NCBI GenBank assembly: GCA_900538355.1
Contig: UPXS01000002.1
Span: 105,137-169,136, forward strand
Length of the DNA: 64,000 bases
Direction of reading: 5' to 3'
From: an uncultured Veillonella sp.
GTDB taxonomy: Bacteria > Bacillota > Negativicutes > Veillonellales > Veillonellaceae
In this document: positions 37,688 to 46,649 of the stretch, one piece after another
Layout: every line of letters starts with the position of its first letter
Position numbering within the stretch: the stretch's first letter is position 1
The notes under the pieces: model-generated
The model's database searches: none
Seen by the model: only the letters and a program-made list of their open reading frames with translations
What the model was told of the DNA's origin: nothing
Made by a program: the position numbers and the translations under genes

Positions 37688-38311
37688 ATGACGGTATTAT
37701 ATGAAGAAAAATCTCAGCGTGCTAAAAGTGCAGAGTGGTTAGTGTTATGTTTTGTCATTCTATTATTGTGCGGTGTAGCATACACTACATATCGCAGTAT
37801 TAATTTGCATACTGTGCTAATAGCTGAATACTTTATTGAAATTATGGCTATCATCGTAATTGTGAAACAGGCGGTTAGCCGATATACCTACATTTTGACA
37901 GACAAAAAGTTGGTCATTGAAGAGTCTTCTATCTTTAGAAAACGCCATTTTGAAGTAGATTACGATATGATTGATGGTGTATTCAAGTTTGAACGTGAAT
38001 TATTGACGAATATTAAATATCGATATAAATACAGAAAATGTTCCACTTCTGATCCGCGTCCTATCTGGTCTCTAGTGTATGCGATTGTAAAGGGGGATAA
38101 GGTCCAAAATGGTCGCCTTTTACTGAAAGCTGATGATAAATTCTTTGAAATCTTAGAGGAACATGTACCAGGGCGTATCCGTGTACCGCAAGCAGATATT
38201 GTATTCTATGCTGCAGTCCGTGCTGATGCGGTAAAACATGGAGAAGATGTACAAGAGTACTATAAAAAGTTAACTACCCCTGAAAAGGATGGCCCAGATA
38301 TTACTGTTTAA
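37688..38311 (+). CDS. Membrane protein of unknown function with PH-like tail
   Basis: A 207-residue protein with two adjacent hydrophobic helices (about residues 17-36 and 40-60), then a hydrophilic domain. The segment YTYILTDKKLVIEESSIFRK resembles the start of bacterial PH-like (YdbS/YdbT-type) domains, but the match is weak. The rest is charged. AAGGGG lies upstream of the ATG. It stands alone between the ackA terminator and maf. I do not assign a function. Confidence 0.65.
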   Translation: MTVLYEEKSQRAKSAEWLVLCFVILLLCGVAYTTYRSINLHTVLIAEYFIEIMAIIVIVKQAVSRYTYILTDKKLVIEESSIFRKRHFEVDYDMIDGVFKFERELLTNIKYRYKYRKCSTSDPRPIWSLVYAIVKGDKVQNGRLLLKADDKFFEILEEHVPGRIRVPQADIVFYAAVRADAVKHGEDVQEYYKKLTTPEKDGPDITV

Positions 38312-38425
38312 TTTATCAATATTCTGATTTATAGTTTGTGATTTATATTTTCTGAGCTATGCTAGTTAGTCTTATTAATGAAATAGTTAAATTAACTAAA
38401 ATTCTTATACCGTAAAGGAGTGCAA

Positions 38426-38992
38426 ATGGCTGGATTATATTTGGCGAGCCAATCACCGCGAAGAGCTGAATTGTTAACACAAGTTGGCATTGATCATATT
38501 GTCGTATCGAGCGCCTATGAAGAGGCTAATGCTGGATATGATGATCCCATTGAAATGGTAAAAGCACAGGCTTTAGGTAAAGCTCGCGCTGCTGTAGACG
38601 TCCCTGAAGGTAGTATTGTGCTAGGCGCGGATACCATTGTCGTGCTAGATAATCAAGTATTAGGTAAACCTCATGATGAGGCTGAGGCCCGTCATATGCT
38701 AGAACGTTTATCAGGCCAAATTCATTCTGTTATTACGGGGGTAGCCTTACTCATTAAAAATCAGGAAATAGTTTTTCATAATGAAACAAAGGTATATTTT
38801 AAAAAGTTAGCTCCTTTTGAAATTGAATCCTATATTGCAAGTGGTGAGCCTATGGATAAAGCTGGAGCCTATGGTATACAAGGGAAAGGCGCTTTATGGG
38901 TAGAGAAGATTGAAGGCTCTTATACCAATGTGGTTGGCTTGCCTGTTGAGCATGTATATGATGAACTATGTAAAGCATTAGGTGCTAAATAA
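38426..38992 (+). CDS. maf: Maf-family nucleoside triphosphate pyrophosphatase
   Basis: A 188-residue house-cleaning pyrophosphatase. LASQSPRRAELL near residue 5, GADTIVVLDNQVLGKP near residue 69 and the AYGIQGKGALWVEKIEGSY region near residue 150 are the family motifs; the last resembles the dTTP/UTP-specific group. It hydrolyses non-canonical or excess pyrimidine nucleotides. The ATG at 38426 has AAAGGAG five bases upstream; the in-frame GTG at 38420 overlaps it. maf-radC-mreB order is conserved in Firmicutes. Confidence 0.94.
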   Translation: MAGLYLASQSPRRAELLTQVGIDHIVVSSAYEEANAGYDDPIEMVKAQALGKARAAVDVPEGSIVLGADTIVVLDNQVLGKPHDEAEARHMLERLSGQIHSVITGVALLIKNQEIVFHNETKVYFKKLAPFEIESYIASGEPMDKAGAYGIQGKGALWVEKIEGSYTNVVGLPVEHVYDELCKALGAK

Positions 38993-39014
38993 TACTATCG
39001 TTTTATAGTGATAG

Positions 39015-39023
39015 TGTTATAAT
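39015..39023 (+). promoter_or_regulatory. Extended -10 promoter upstream of radC
   Basis: TGTTATAAT is a perfect extended -10 element (TG at 39015, TATAAT at 39018-39023). No good -35 is visible. The predicted start falls inside the adjoining pentanucleotide repeat. Confidence 0.55.
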
Positions 39024-39025
39024 TG

Positions 39026-39062
39026 GCTGTGCTGTGCTGTGCTGTGCTGTGCTGTGCTGTGC
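39026..39062 (+). repeat. GCTGT pentanucleotide repeat, seven copies
   Basis: Seven perfect GCTGT units plus GC, starting two bases after the -10. The unit is not a multiple of three. Perfect short repeats of this length commonly change copy number by slippage. Confidence 0.97.
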
Positions 39063-39139
39063 AAGTAATATATAAAGAGAGTAGATGTGTTGGTTGCTTG
39101 ATTGATAGATGGTGTTATCTATTTGAATGGAGAGATTCT

Positions 39140-39838
39140 ATGGAAGTACCAACAGTAAGTGTAAAAGACATGTTGCCGTTTCAACGTCCGCGAGAGAAGT
39201 TTCTTACCCTAGGGCCATCCCATATGGCGATGGAGGAGCTATTAGCTATTTTATTGCGAACAGGGGTAAAGGGGCAGTCCGCTATTTCCTTAGCTAGCGA
39301 TATCGTACAATCCTTTGATGATGGCATATATGGTTTAAATCGAATGACCGTTGAAGAACTTGTTAAAATCAAGGGTATTGGTACAGATAAAGCGGTAACC
39401 TTATGTGCAGCTCTTGAGATGGGGCGGCGGTTGGGTGAACTTAAAATCAAGGAAACTTACGAAGATTTTTCTCAACCCTTTGTTATAGCTCAATATGTAA
39501 TGGAGCGTTTGCGCCACGAAGAGGTAGAGCATGTGTGGGCGGCTATGTTGACGTCTCGAAATAAGTTAATTCAGTTAGAGCATATCTCTAATGGCGGCCT
39601 AGTATCTAGCCTTGTAGAGCAGCGTGCTGTTTTTAAGAAGGCCATAGCTTGTAATGCGGCGGCCATTATCTTAATACATAATCATCCATCTGGTGATAGC
39701 CGGCCTAGTGATGAAGATATACGAGTAACTAAGCTATTTGTCAGCGCAGGTCAGTTTATGGGGATACCCGTGTTAGATCATATTGTCATAGGTGATAATG
39801 AATTTACTAGCCTTAGTGAAATCGGTAAACTCAGTTAA
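39140..39838 (+). CDS. radC: RadC family protein (UPF0758)
   Basis: A 232-residue protein. A helix-hairpin-helix region (about residues 70-95, VKIKGIGTDKAVT) is followed by a JAB/MPN-type metalloprotease-like domain with the motif HNHPSGDSRPSDED near residue 183. Despite its name, a role in repair is unproven. The ATG at 39140 has GGAGAG upstream and begins with the usual RadC sequence; an open frame extends 39 codons further upstream through the GCTGT repeat but has no ribosome binding site. It precedes mreB as in many Firmicutes. Confidence 0.92.
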   Translation: MEVPTVSVKDMLPFQRPREKFLTLGPSHMAMEELLAILLRTGVKGQSAISLASDIVQSFDDGIYGLNRMTVEELVKIKGIGTDKAVTLCAALEMGRRLGELKIKETYEDFSQPFVIAQYVMERLRHEEVEHVWAAMLTSRNKLIQLEHISNGGLVSSLVEQRAVFKKAIACNAAAIILIHNHPSGDSRPSDEDIRVTKLFVSAGQFMGIPVLDHIVIGDNEFTSLSEIGKLS

Positions 39839-39905
39839 GTTATCCTTATATGATTAGTTTTAAAAGCCTATAATAATAGCTTTTTAATTTGTTGTATCAG
39901 TAAAT

Positions 39906-39976
39906 AAGCACTCATAATGAGGCATTCTTTAATATATCTAGTAAATAGAGAATGCATCATGATATGAGTGCTTTTT
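39906..39976 (+). terminator. Long-stem terminator after radC
   Basis: AAGCACTCATA pairs with TATGAGTGCTT, with an inner GCATTCTTT/AGAGAATGC stem; TTTTT follows. The 327-base radC-mreB gap otherwise holds only the mreB promoter region. Confidence 0.85.
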
Positions 39977-40125
39977 CTATTTTGTTCGACCTATAGGTGG
40001 CTTTGTAATGTATCACTTGTGAGTGTGTAAATTATGTATGACTTAAGGGTACTTGAATTATGCATTTTCTGTGCTTTTAACAATGGTAAAAGCCTTGATA
40101 TTAATAGAAAAAGTCGCATTATATG

Positions 40126-40134
40126 TGGTAAAAT
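40126..40134 (+). promoter_or_regulatory. Possible extended -10 promoter of mreB
   Basis: TGGTAAAAT lies 31 bases before the mreB start; no clear -35. Confidence 0.45.
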
Positions 40135-40165
40135 GGAATGATGATGTAATGAAGGAGATTTTACT

Positions 40166-41203
40166 ATGAGTTCCATTTTACCTACTCTAGGAAAAGATGT
40201 AAGTATAGATATTGGGTCCATACAGACGCGCCTCATGGGGGGGACGCGAGGAACCGTTATAAGCGAGCCATCTATTATAGCTACTGATACGAAACAAGAA
40301 AAAGTAGTAGCCGTTGGGGATGAAGCTGCTCGCCTTGTATTGCGTATGCCAGATATGTGGCGACCTTTGACACCGTTGAAAGATGGCTTTATTGTGGATT
40401 ATCGCGTTATGCATACGATGCTTAATTATTTTCTGAATAAGGTATCTAATGCATTGCGTCGTGCTCGAGTTCTTGTTGGTGTTCCGTGCGGGATGACTGA
40501 TGTTGAACAAAGAGCTATGATGGATGCTGTTATTCAGGCGGGAGCCCGCGAAGTATTTCTAATTGAACGTCCTGTAGCTGCAGCTATTGGTTGCGGTGCA
40601 CCTATCTTTGAAGCTCGTGGATCCATGGTCATTGATATTGGTGGTGGCACTGTAGATATGGGCATTGTTTCATTGGGCGGTATTGTAGATAGTAAAACCA
40701 TACGCTTTGGTGGTTCAGATATCAATAATGCGTTGCTACGATATGTACGCGAGTGTTTTGGTGTCATCGTTTCAGATGAAATTATAGAGGATATTAAGCA
40801 TACTGTAGGTACTGCTATGGCACCTTTAGAAGATGCGGAATATGCCTTTCAGGGCCGTGATATGATGAATGGTTTAGGTAGACGTTGTGTCATTCATCAG
40901 TCTGAAGTATACCAAGTGGTTAATGACTGTATCGGAGGCCTTTTGGATGAATTAAAACAAATGATTCGTTCTGCTGAACCTGAAATTGTAGCTGATATTA
41001 TGCAATATGGAATCTACCTCACTGGTGGTACAGCGCAATTGTCTGGCTTGGCAGAGCGTATTGGAGGCGAATTAGGTGTGCCTGTACACGTTCCCGATGC
41101 ACCTGAGACGAAAGTTGTTGTGGGCCTTAATGGGGCTTCATCGGACTTAGTGAGCTTATCGCGATTTATTGTAAATTCTAAAAATAGAAAGGGCCAAGAC
41201 TAA
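40166..41203 (+). CDS. mreB: Rod shape-determining protein MreB
   Basis: A 345-residue actin-fold protein that forms membrane-bound filaments guiding side-wall synthesis. Phosphate 1 is SIDIGSIQTR near residue 12, and phosphate 2 is VIDIGGGTVDMGI near residue 155; the adenosine loop is YLTGGTAQLSGL near residue 285. Many MreBs read DLGTANT at phosphate 1, so this copy is somewhat diverged. AAGGAG precedes the ATG. It opens the mreBCD-mrdA-minD-rodA operon. Confidence 0.95.
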   Translation: MSSILPTLGKDVSIDIGSIQTRLMGGTRGTVISEPSIIATDTKQEKVVAVGDEAARLVLRMPDMWRPLTPLKDGFIVDYRVMHTMLNYFLNKVSNALRRARVLVGVPCGMTDVEQRAMMDAVIQAGAREVFLIERPVAAAIGCGAPIFEARGSMVIDIGGGTVDMGIVSLGGIVDSKTIRFGGSDINNALLRYVRECFGVIVSDEIIEDIKHTVGTAMAPLEDAEYAFQGRDMMNGLGRRCVIHQSEVYQVVNDCIGGLLDELKQMIRSAEPEIVADIMQYGIYLTGGTAQLSGLAERIGGELGVPVHVPDAPETKVVVGLNGASSDLVSLSRFIVNSKNRKGQD

Positions 41204-41204
41204 T

Positions 41205-42122
41205 ATGATACAGTCAGATAAAAAGTTAATTATCGTCGTTGTCATTAGCTGTATCCTATTGGCTTTGCTCGGATTTGCATGGAAACAACGAACTAGTATT
41301 CCTTTTGTTACTGTTACTCTTGAAGGCATTACAACACCGTTTGCTTATGGATCTGCCCGTTTACTTGATGGTGTGCAAACTGGCTTTACAGTGCTCAACA
41401 ATGCTATTTCTGCAACTATTGAAAGTGATGAGGAAGCATCTCGTAAAGCTGCCTTAGAACAAAAGGTAGTTAACTATGATGAGGTAGTGGCAGAAAATAT
41501 TCGACTTCGCCAACTTCTCAACTATAAGAGTAGTCATCCAGAATTCTCCATGACATTAGCAGGCATTATAACAAAGGATTACGGTACATGGACAAATACT
41601 TTCACTATCGATAAGGGCAGTGAAGAAGGGATGGCCGTCAATATGGCTGTCGTTGTACCAAGTGGGGTAGTTGGTTTTATTACCGATGTGTACCCTCATT
41701 CCTCTCGTGTACAAACCATTCTTGATCCACGTAGTGCAATTGGTGTGATCGTACAGCGTCCTGAATCTCGTCTGTCTGGTGTTGTAAAGGGGGATGGAGA
41801 TTCACCTCGTACACCATCTATGGTAAATATTGCCCGTGATGGCGATGTATTAGTAGGGGATAAATTAATAACCTCTGGGTACGGTGGTATCTATCCAAAA
41901 GGATTACCTGTTGGCAATGTACAGTCTATCGAAAATGATACAGAAGGCTTTGTTAAGAATGCCGTTATCACACCTAGTGTAGACTTTTACCGTTTAGAAG
42001 AGGTGTTTGTTCTTACATCATCTTCTGTTAGTGCACCACAAAAACCAGGGCTTGAGCCTAAGCTTGTACCTCAAACACAACGAGATCAAGTGGAAGGGGC
42101 AAAGGGGGCCGTTAAACCATGA
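41205..42122 (+). CDS. mreC: Rod shape-determining protein MreC
   Basis: A 305-residue bitopic protein: one membrane helix (about residues 8-27), a coiled coil ending in ENIRLRQLLNYK near residue 98, then the periplasmic beta domain (ITKDYGTWTNTFTIDKGSEEGM, LITSGYGGIYPKGLPVG). It bridges MreB filaments to PBP2. One base separates it from mreB, and its stop overlaps the mreD start. Confidence 0.95.
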   Translation: MIQSDKKLIIVVVISCILLALLGFAWKQRTSIPFVTVTLEGITTPFAYGSARLLDGVQTGFTVLNNAISATIESDEEASRKAALEQKVVNYDEVVAENIRLRQLLNYKSSHPEFSMTLAGIITKDYGTWTNTFTIDKGSEEGMAVNMAVVVPSGVVGFITDVYPHSSRVQTILDPRSAIGVIVQRPESRLSGVVKGDGDSPRTPSMVNIARDGDVLVGDKLITSGYGGIYPKGLPVGNVQSIENDTEGFVKNAVITPSVDFYRLEEVFVLTSSSVSAPQKPGLEPKLVPQTQRDQVEGAKGAVKP

Positions 42123-42610
42123 CGCGTCTAGCTTTAGTCCTCTGTGGATTCTTAATATATTTTATACAGGCTCAATTATTGCCTGCTATTTTTCATACGA
42201 ATTGGTTACCCAATTTAATCTTGACCATCATTGTTATGGTCACTCTTTTTAAAGGGCGTCGTATGGGGATAATGGCCGCTGTTATCGGTGGTATCGTCCA
42301 TGATGTGTTGATATCTAATTTCTTTGGGCTCCATTTATTCCCTTACGTTCTTGTGGTTTACCTATTATCTGCTGTAAAACATAGACTCTATGAAGAACGT
42401 TGGTATTGGTCTAGTGCTATTGTAGCTATATGTACCTTACTGGATGGTTTTATCCGTAGCCTTATGATCTTGGCTAGTGGTGGGGATTTGCATATTGGCT
42501 TATATATGTGGCATATGGTTATACCTGTACTGTTTTGGAACGGTGTATTTGCCGCTATCGTACATGGATTGTTGTGGCGTAAGGATGAACAACAAGATTA
42601 TATTTGGTAA
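42119..42610 (+). CDS. mreD: Rod shape-determining protein MreD
   Basis: A 163-residue polytopic inner-membrane protein with about five helices, of usual MreD length. GRRMGIMAAVIGGIVHDVLISNFFGLH in the second and third helices follows the family's GxxxGxxxGxxxD pattern. It works with MreC and RodA-PBP2. The ATGA overlap with mreC indicates coupled translation. Confidence 0.92.
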   Translation: MTRLALVLCGFLIYFIQAQLLPAIFHTNWLPNLILTIIVMVTLFKGRRMGIMAAVIGGIVHDVLISNFFGLHLFPYVLVVYLLSAVKHRLYEERWYWSSAIVAICTLLDGFIRSLMILASGGDLHIGLYMWHMVIPVLFWNGVFAAIVHGLLWRKDEQQDYIW

Positions 42611-42633
42611 TAATTTGGTAAGGGGGTGAAAGA

Positions 42634-44556
42634 GTGCTTGAAAGCCTCTATAAACGAAGAAAAACGAGTCGCTTTGATGTACTCTTTTACATTGTAGCGG
42701 GCATATTCATAGTATTAGCATTGCGTTTATTTATGCTACAAATCTTGGCTGGCGGGTATTATCAAGCTAAGGCGGAAGGTAACCGCCTGCGTATGGTACC
42801 GATGACTGCGGCACGAGGTATTATGTATGATCGCAATGGTCAAATTCTTGTAGGCTCTAGACCTGCTTATACAATATCCATCATGCCTACAGGAAAGGCT
42901 TTGGATGATGGTGAAGTTGCTAAATTAGCAGCTTTATTAAAAATGAAGCCTGAAGATATTACAAAGAAGGTTAATGATCATAAGTATGGCTATGAGCCAA
43001 TACGTATCGCTAATGATATTTCAATGGACGTAGTAACAACCATTGAAGAGCATCGACATGAATTACCGGGGGTAACGATTGATGTGGAGCCACTTCGATA
43101 CTATCCATATGAAACGATGGCTTCTCAACTATTTGGTTATGTTGGTGAAGTGAGTGAAGAGGAATTAGAAGAGCTAAAACAGCAAGATCCTAATACACTG
43201 GTAAGTGGTGGTACTATCCTAGGTCGTTCTGGACTTGAGAAATTATATGATTCTATCTTGCGTGGTACCGATGGTGGTAAGCAGGTTGAAGTTGATGCTA
43301 CAGGTCGTCCCGTAGCTGAGGTCGATAGAAAACATACAGTACCTGGTGCTAATATTCATTTAACCATCGATGTAAATCTTCAAAAGGCTGCTGAAGAGGC
43401 CGTTAAGAATCAGCTTAATCAGTTGCGTGCTCAAGGTATTCCCGCACAAGGGGCAGCAGTGGTGGCTATGGATCCTAATACAGGAGCTATTTTAGCTATG
43501 GTCAGCGCTCCTGAATTCAATCCAAACTGGTTTGCTAAAGGGATTACAACAGCTCAATGGAATCAGTTAAATACGGATAAAAACCATCCTTTTGATAATA
43601 AGGTTATTTCTGGTGAATATCCTCCAGGTTCACCGTTTAAGATTATTACTGGTACAGCCGCATTAGATCTTAAAAAGGTTACTCCTGAAGAGATGATCTT
43701 TGATAGTGGTAAACACTGGCTGATCGATAAACGAAATGCAGAAGGTGAAGCATTAGGATGGCTTAACTTCAACAGAGCGCTTGCTAAGTCAGATAACGTT
43801 TACTTCTATGAAATGGGTAATCGTGTAGGCATAGAAAATCTCGATAAATATGCTGCGTATTTTGGTATTGGTGAAAAGACTGGCATTAATTTACCGGGTG
43901 AGGCTGCTGGTATCATGGCAAGCCCTGAGTATAAACGAAAAATATATGATGAAGATTGGTACTTAGGGGAAACCTTTGATGCCGCAATTGGTCAATCTTT
44001 CACATTGGTTACGCCATTACAAATGGCCGTAATGCTCAGTGAAGTAGCTAATGGAGGCATTAAATATAGACCGTATGTAGTAAGCCGCATTGATAATAAA
44101 GATGGCACTCCAAAAGAAATTTTTGGACCTGATAAATTAGGGATTCTACCAGTTCCTAAAAATATTATGGATCTCATTCGAGAAGGTTTGCGTGATGTAA
44201 CGAATGAGGGCGGTACCGCAGGGGATTTATTCAAAGGCTTCCCTATAAATGTAGCGGGTAAGACTGGTACTGCGGAAAATGCACATGGCCGAGATCATGG
44301 CTGGTTCGTAGCCTATGCACCATATGATAAACCGCAAATTGTTGTGGTTGCACTCGTTGAACAAGGTAGCTTTGGTGCAGGTTCTGCAGGCCCAATCGTA
44401 CGAGATGTGTTAGCTGCATATTTCAATGTGTCATTGAATAAGAAAACGAATGATACAAATACTAAAAGTAATAAAAATACTGCAACTGTAGGGACTACGG
44501 CTAATGGGCAAAAACCTGAGAATGCAGTAACAAGTGGGCAACCAAGAAAGGATTAG
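42634..44556 (+). CDS. mrdA: Penicillin-binding protein 2 (elongation transpeptidase)
   Basis: A 640-residue class B PBP anchored by one N-terminal helix (about residues 15-37). A pedestal domain with AARGIMYDRNGQIL is followed by the transpeptidase domain. The active serine is S333 in PGSPFK (S-x-x-K with K336), the second motif is SDN, and the third is KTGTAE from K543. It crosslinks peptidoglycan with RodA. The start is GTG with GGGGGTG upstream. The last 45 residues are Asn/Thr-rich and probably disordered. Confidence 0.95.
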   Translation: MLESLYKRRKTSRFDVLFYIVAGIFIVLALRLFMLQILAGGYYQAKAEGNRLRMVPMTAARGIMYDRNGQILVGSRPAYTISIMPTGKALDDGEVAKLAALLKMKPEDITKKVNDHKYGYEPIRIANDISMDVVTTIEEHRHELPGVTIDVEPLRYYPYETMASQLFGYVGEVSEEELEELKQQDPNTLVSGGTILGRSGLEKLYDSILRGTDGGKQVEVDATGRPVAEVDRKHTVPGANIHLTIDVNLQKAAEEAVKNQLNQLRAQGIPAQGAAVVAMDPNTGAILAMVSAPEFNPNWFAKGITTAQWNQLNTDKNHPFDNKVISGEYPPGSPFKIITGTAALDLKKVTPEEMIFDSGKHWLIDKRNAEGEALGWLNFNRALAKSDNVYFYEMGNRVGIENLDKYAAYFGIGEKTGINLPGEAAGIMASPEYKRKIYDEDWYLGETFDAAIGQSFTLVTPLQMAVMLSEVANGGIKYRPYVVSRIDNKDGTPKEIFGPDKLGILPVPKNIMDLIREGLRDVTNEGGTAGDLFKGFPINVAGKTGTAENAHGRDHGWFVAYAPYDKPQIVVVALVEQGSFGAGSAGPIVRDVLAAYFNVSLNKKTNDTNTKSNKNTATVGTTANGQKPENAVTSGQPRKD

Positions 44557-44557
44557 T

Positions 44558-45481
44558 ATGGGCGAAATCATTGGTGTTGTATCCGGCAAGGGTGGCGTAG
44601 GTAAAACGACTGTCACTGCATGCTTGGGTGCAGCCTTAAGTCATGCAGGGCACCGCGTATTGCTCTGTGATGGGGACTTTGGATTGCGCGATTTGGATCT
44701 TGTGTTAGGTGTGGCAGATGAAATCATCTATGATGCACTAGATGCGAGTGAAGATAAAGAATATACAGATGATGCTATCGTATCAATTGCAGAAAATCTA
44801 GATTTCTTACCAGCTAGTCAAAGTGCGCGCTGGGAAGATATAGGTCGTAAGAAGTATAAGAAATTAGTTCGTCGACTTTGTGATGTATATGATTATATTT
44901 TGATTGATGCTCCAGCCGGTATTGGTAAGGGCATAGAGTCTATTTTAGACTTGGTAAATCGCTGTATTGTTGTAACACATCCGTTGTGGGTATCTTTACG
45001 TAATGGTGCTCGCATGATTCAAGTGTGTGAGGAACATAATATTCGTGATTTTGCTATTGCATTTAATGCAGTGCCTATAGATGGTGAAGACATAGACTTA
45101 TATGATATGCTAGAAGTTCTTCGCGCCGAATATGTAGGGGCTATGATTCCTTATGATGAAGATGTGTTAACCTATACACAAGATGGACATCTGTTAGACC
45201 TGGCTTCTCATGAATTCCGCAACGTATTAGCCCCTCTTGTAGACTATGTTGTAACTGGGGATTGCTGGGAAGATTATGATGTACAAAAGCAATTTGATGC
45301 TTATGTAGCGAAGAAAAAGGCTACTACAGAAAAACAAGGTACACCTACACTTGCTACAGCTGGTGAGTCTATCTTTGAAGACTCGAATAATGTTCTCTAT
45401 ATTAATCGCGGTGGATGGACTACTCAGCGCTTATTAGTGCAAGGTAAGCAAAGCTTGTGGCGCCGTCGTAAATTGAAATAG
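44558..45481 (+). CDS. minD: Septum site-determining protein MinD-like ATPase
   Basis: A 307-residue deviant-Walker ATPase. GKGGVGKTT near residue 10 is the signature, with Walker B LIDAPAGIGKG near residue 115 and a MinD-like THPLWVSLRNGARMI segment. It is about 40 residues longer than usual MinD, the surplus lying before a basic, Trp- and Leu-containing tail (LWRRRKLK) that could be the membrane-targeting helix. MinD normally works with MinC to stop polar division; no minC or minE is next to it. AAAGGA lies within the end of mrdA, one base separating the genes. A ParA-type role cannot be fully excluded. Confidence 0.85.
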   Translation: MGEIIGVVSGKGGVGKTTVTACLGAALSHAGHRVLLCDGDFGLRDLDLVLGVADEIIYDALDASEDKEYTDDAIVSIAENLDFLPASQSARWEDIGRKKYKKLVRRLCDVYDYILIDAPAGIGKGIESILDLVNRCIVVTHPLWVSLRNGARMIQVCEEHNIRDFAIAFNAVPIDGEDIDLYDMLEVLRAEYVGAMIPYDEDVLTYTQDGHLLDLASHEFRNVLAPLVDYVVTGDCWEDYDVQKQFDAYVAKKKATTEKQGTPTLATAGESIFEDSNNVLYINRGGWTTQRLLVQGKQSLWRRRKLK

Positions 45482-45489
45482 GTGATATG

Positions 45490-46593
45490 ATGTGGCGGAA
45501 ACTATGGAACGATAGCGACTGGGCTATTATCATATGTACTTTCTTACTTGTTTGTATTGGTTTAGCAGCCATTGGCAGTGCAACCCATGTTAACCAAGAG
45601 CCTATTGGATTTGGTAGTTTAGTAGTAAAACAACTTATATTTTTCTTAGCTAATGTGGCCGTTGTGATAGGTATGCAGTTTCTTAACTACCATCGTCTAA
45701 AGGATTGGGGTAATATCATTTACGCCATTACCCTTTTGATGTTAATTGCCGTTATGGCCGTTGGTACCTCTGCATTGGGGGCTCAACGATGGATTCAATT
45801 GGGGCCTATTACGATTCAGCCATCAGAGTTTTCTAAATTGCTCATGATTATTTGTATGGCTAAAATGCTAGAGCCTCGTATTGGCAAGTTAGATACATTT
45901 AAATCACTAATATTGCCTGTATTATACGTTGGGGTACCTATTGCACTCGTATTCTTACAGCCTGACCTAGGTACATCTCTTGTATATATTGCAATTTTTG
46001 TGGGCATGTTATTTATTTCTGGTATTAGAACAAGACTCATTAAAATTATTGCTGGCACTGGTTTATTATTGATGCCTTTGGGTTGGTTTGTACTGAAGGA
46101 ATACCAAAAACAACGTATTCTCGTATTTTTAAATCCAGATATTGATCCATTTGGATCAGGCTATCATATTATTCAGTCTAAGATTGCCATTGGTTCAGGT
46201 TTGATTTTTGGCAAAGGTATCTTTAATGGGACCCAAAGTCAGTTGAACTTCTTACCAGAAAACCATACGGATTTTATTTTCTCCGTTATTGGTGAAGAAT
46301 TTGGTTTTGTAGGTTGTATCATTGTATTGTTCTTGCTCTTTATGCTCATTTATCGGAGCATTAAAGTAGCCTATATGTGTAATGATAATTTTGGTATGTT
46401 ACTAGCTACGGGGATTGCTACCATGTTTACCTTCGAGGTACTCGTTAATGTAGGTATGACTATTGGTATTATGCCTGTTACAGGTATTCCATTACCATTC
46501 CTTAGCTATGGTGTCAGTGCGTTGACTACTAATATGTTGAGTATCGGTATTTTGTTAAATATTGCTATGCAACGGACGAAATATATTTTTTAA
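45490..46593 (+). CDS. rodA: Peptidoglycan glycosyltransferase RodA
   Basis: A 367-residue SEDS-family polytopic protein with about ten helices. GAQRWIQLGPITIQPSEFSKL near residue 98 is the core signature, QPDLGTSLV follows near residue 157, and the end has PVTGIPLPFLSYGVSAL, the classic SEDS C-terminal motif. It polymerises glycan strands for elongation together with PBP2. The ATG at 45490 is preferred over that at 45487 because AGGTG then has a five-base spacer. Confidence 0.94.
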   Translation: MWRKLWNDSDWAIIICTFLLVCIGLAAIGSATHVNQEPIGFGSLVVKQLIFFLANVAVVIGMQFLNYHRLKDWGNIIYAITLLMLIAVMAVGTSALGAQRWIQLGPITIQPSEFSKLLMIICMAKMLEPRIGKLDTFKSLILPVLYVGVPIALVFLQPDLGTSLVYIAIFVGMLFISGIRTRLIKIIAGTGLLLMPLGWFVLKEYQKQRILVFLNPDIDPFGSGYHIIQSKIAIGSGLIFGKGIFNGTQSQLNFLPENHTDFIFSVIGEEFGFVGCIIVLFLLFMLIYRSIKVAYMCNDNFGMLLATGIATMFTFEVLVNVGMTIGIMPVTGIPLPFLSYGVSALTTNMLSIGILLNIAMQRTKYIF

Positions 46594-46649
46594 AACCCTA
46601 TTTTTAGGATTGATTGTGAAAGAAGTCTTTCAGAAAAGACGGAGGATGT

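Noticed and set aside
39023..39139. Longer RadC starting upstream through the GCTGT repeat
   Set aside because: The TTG has no ribosome binding site and the extension is Cys-rich repeat translation; ATG 39140 has GGAGAG and the family's normal start.
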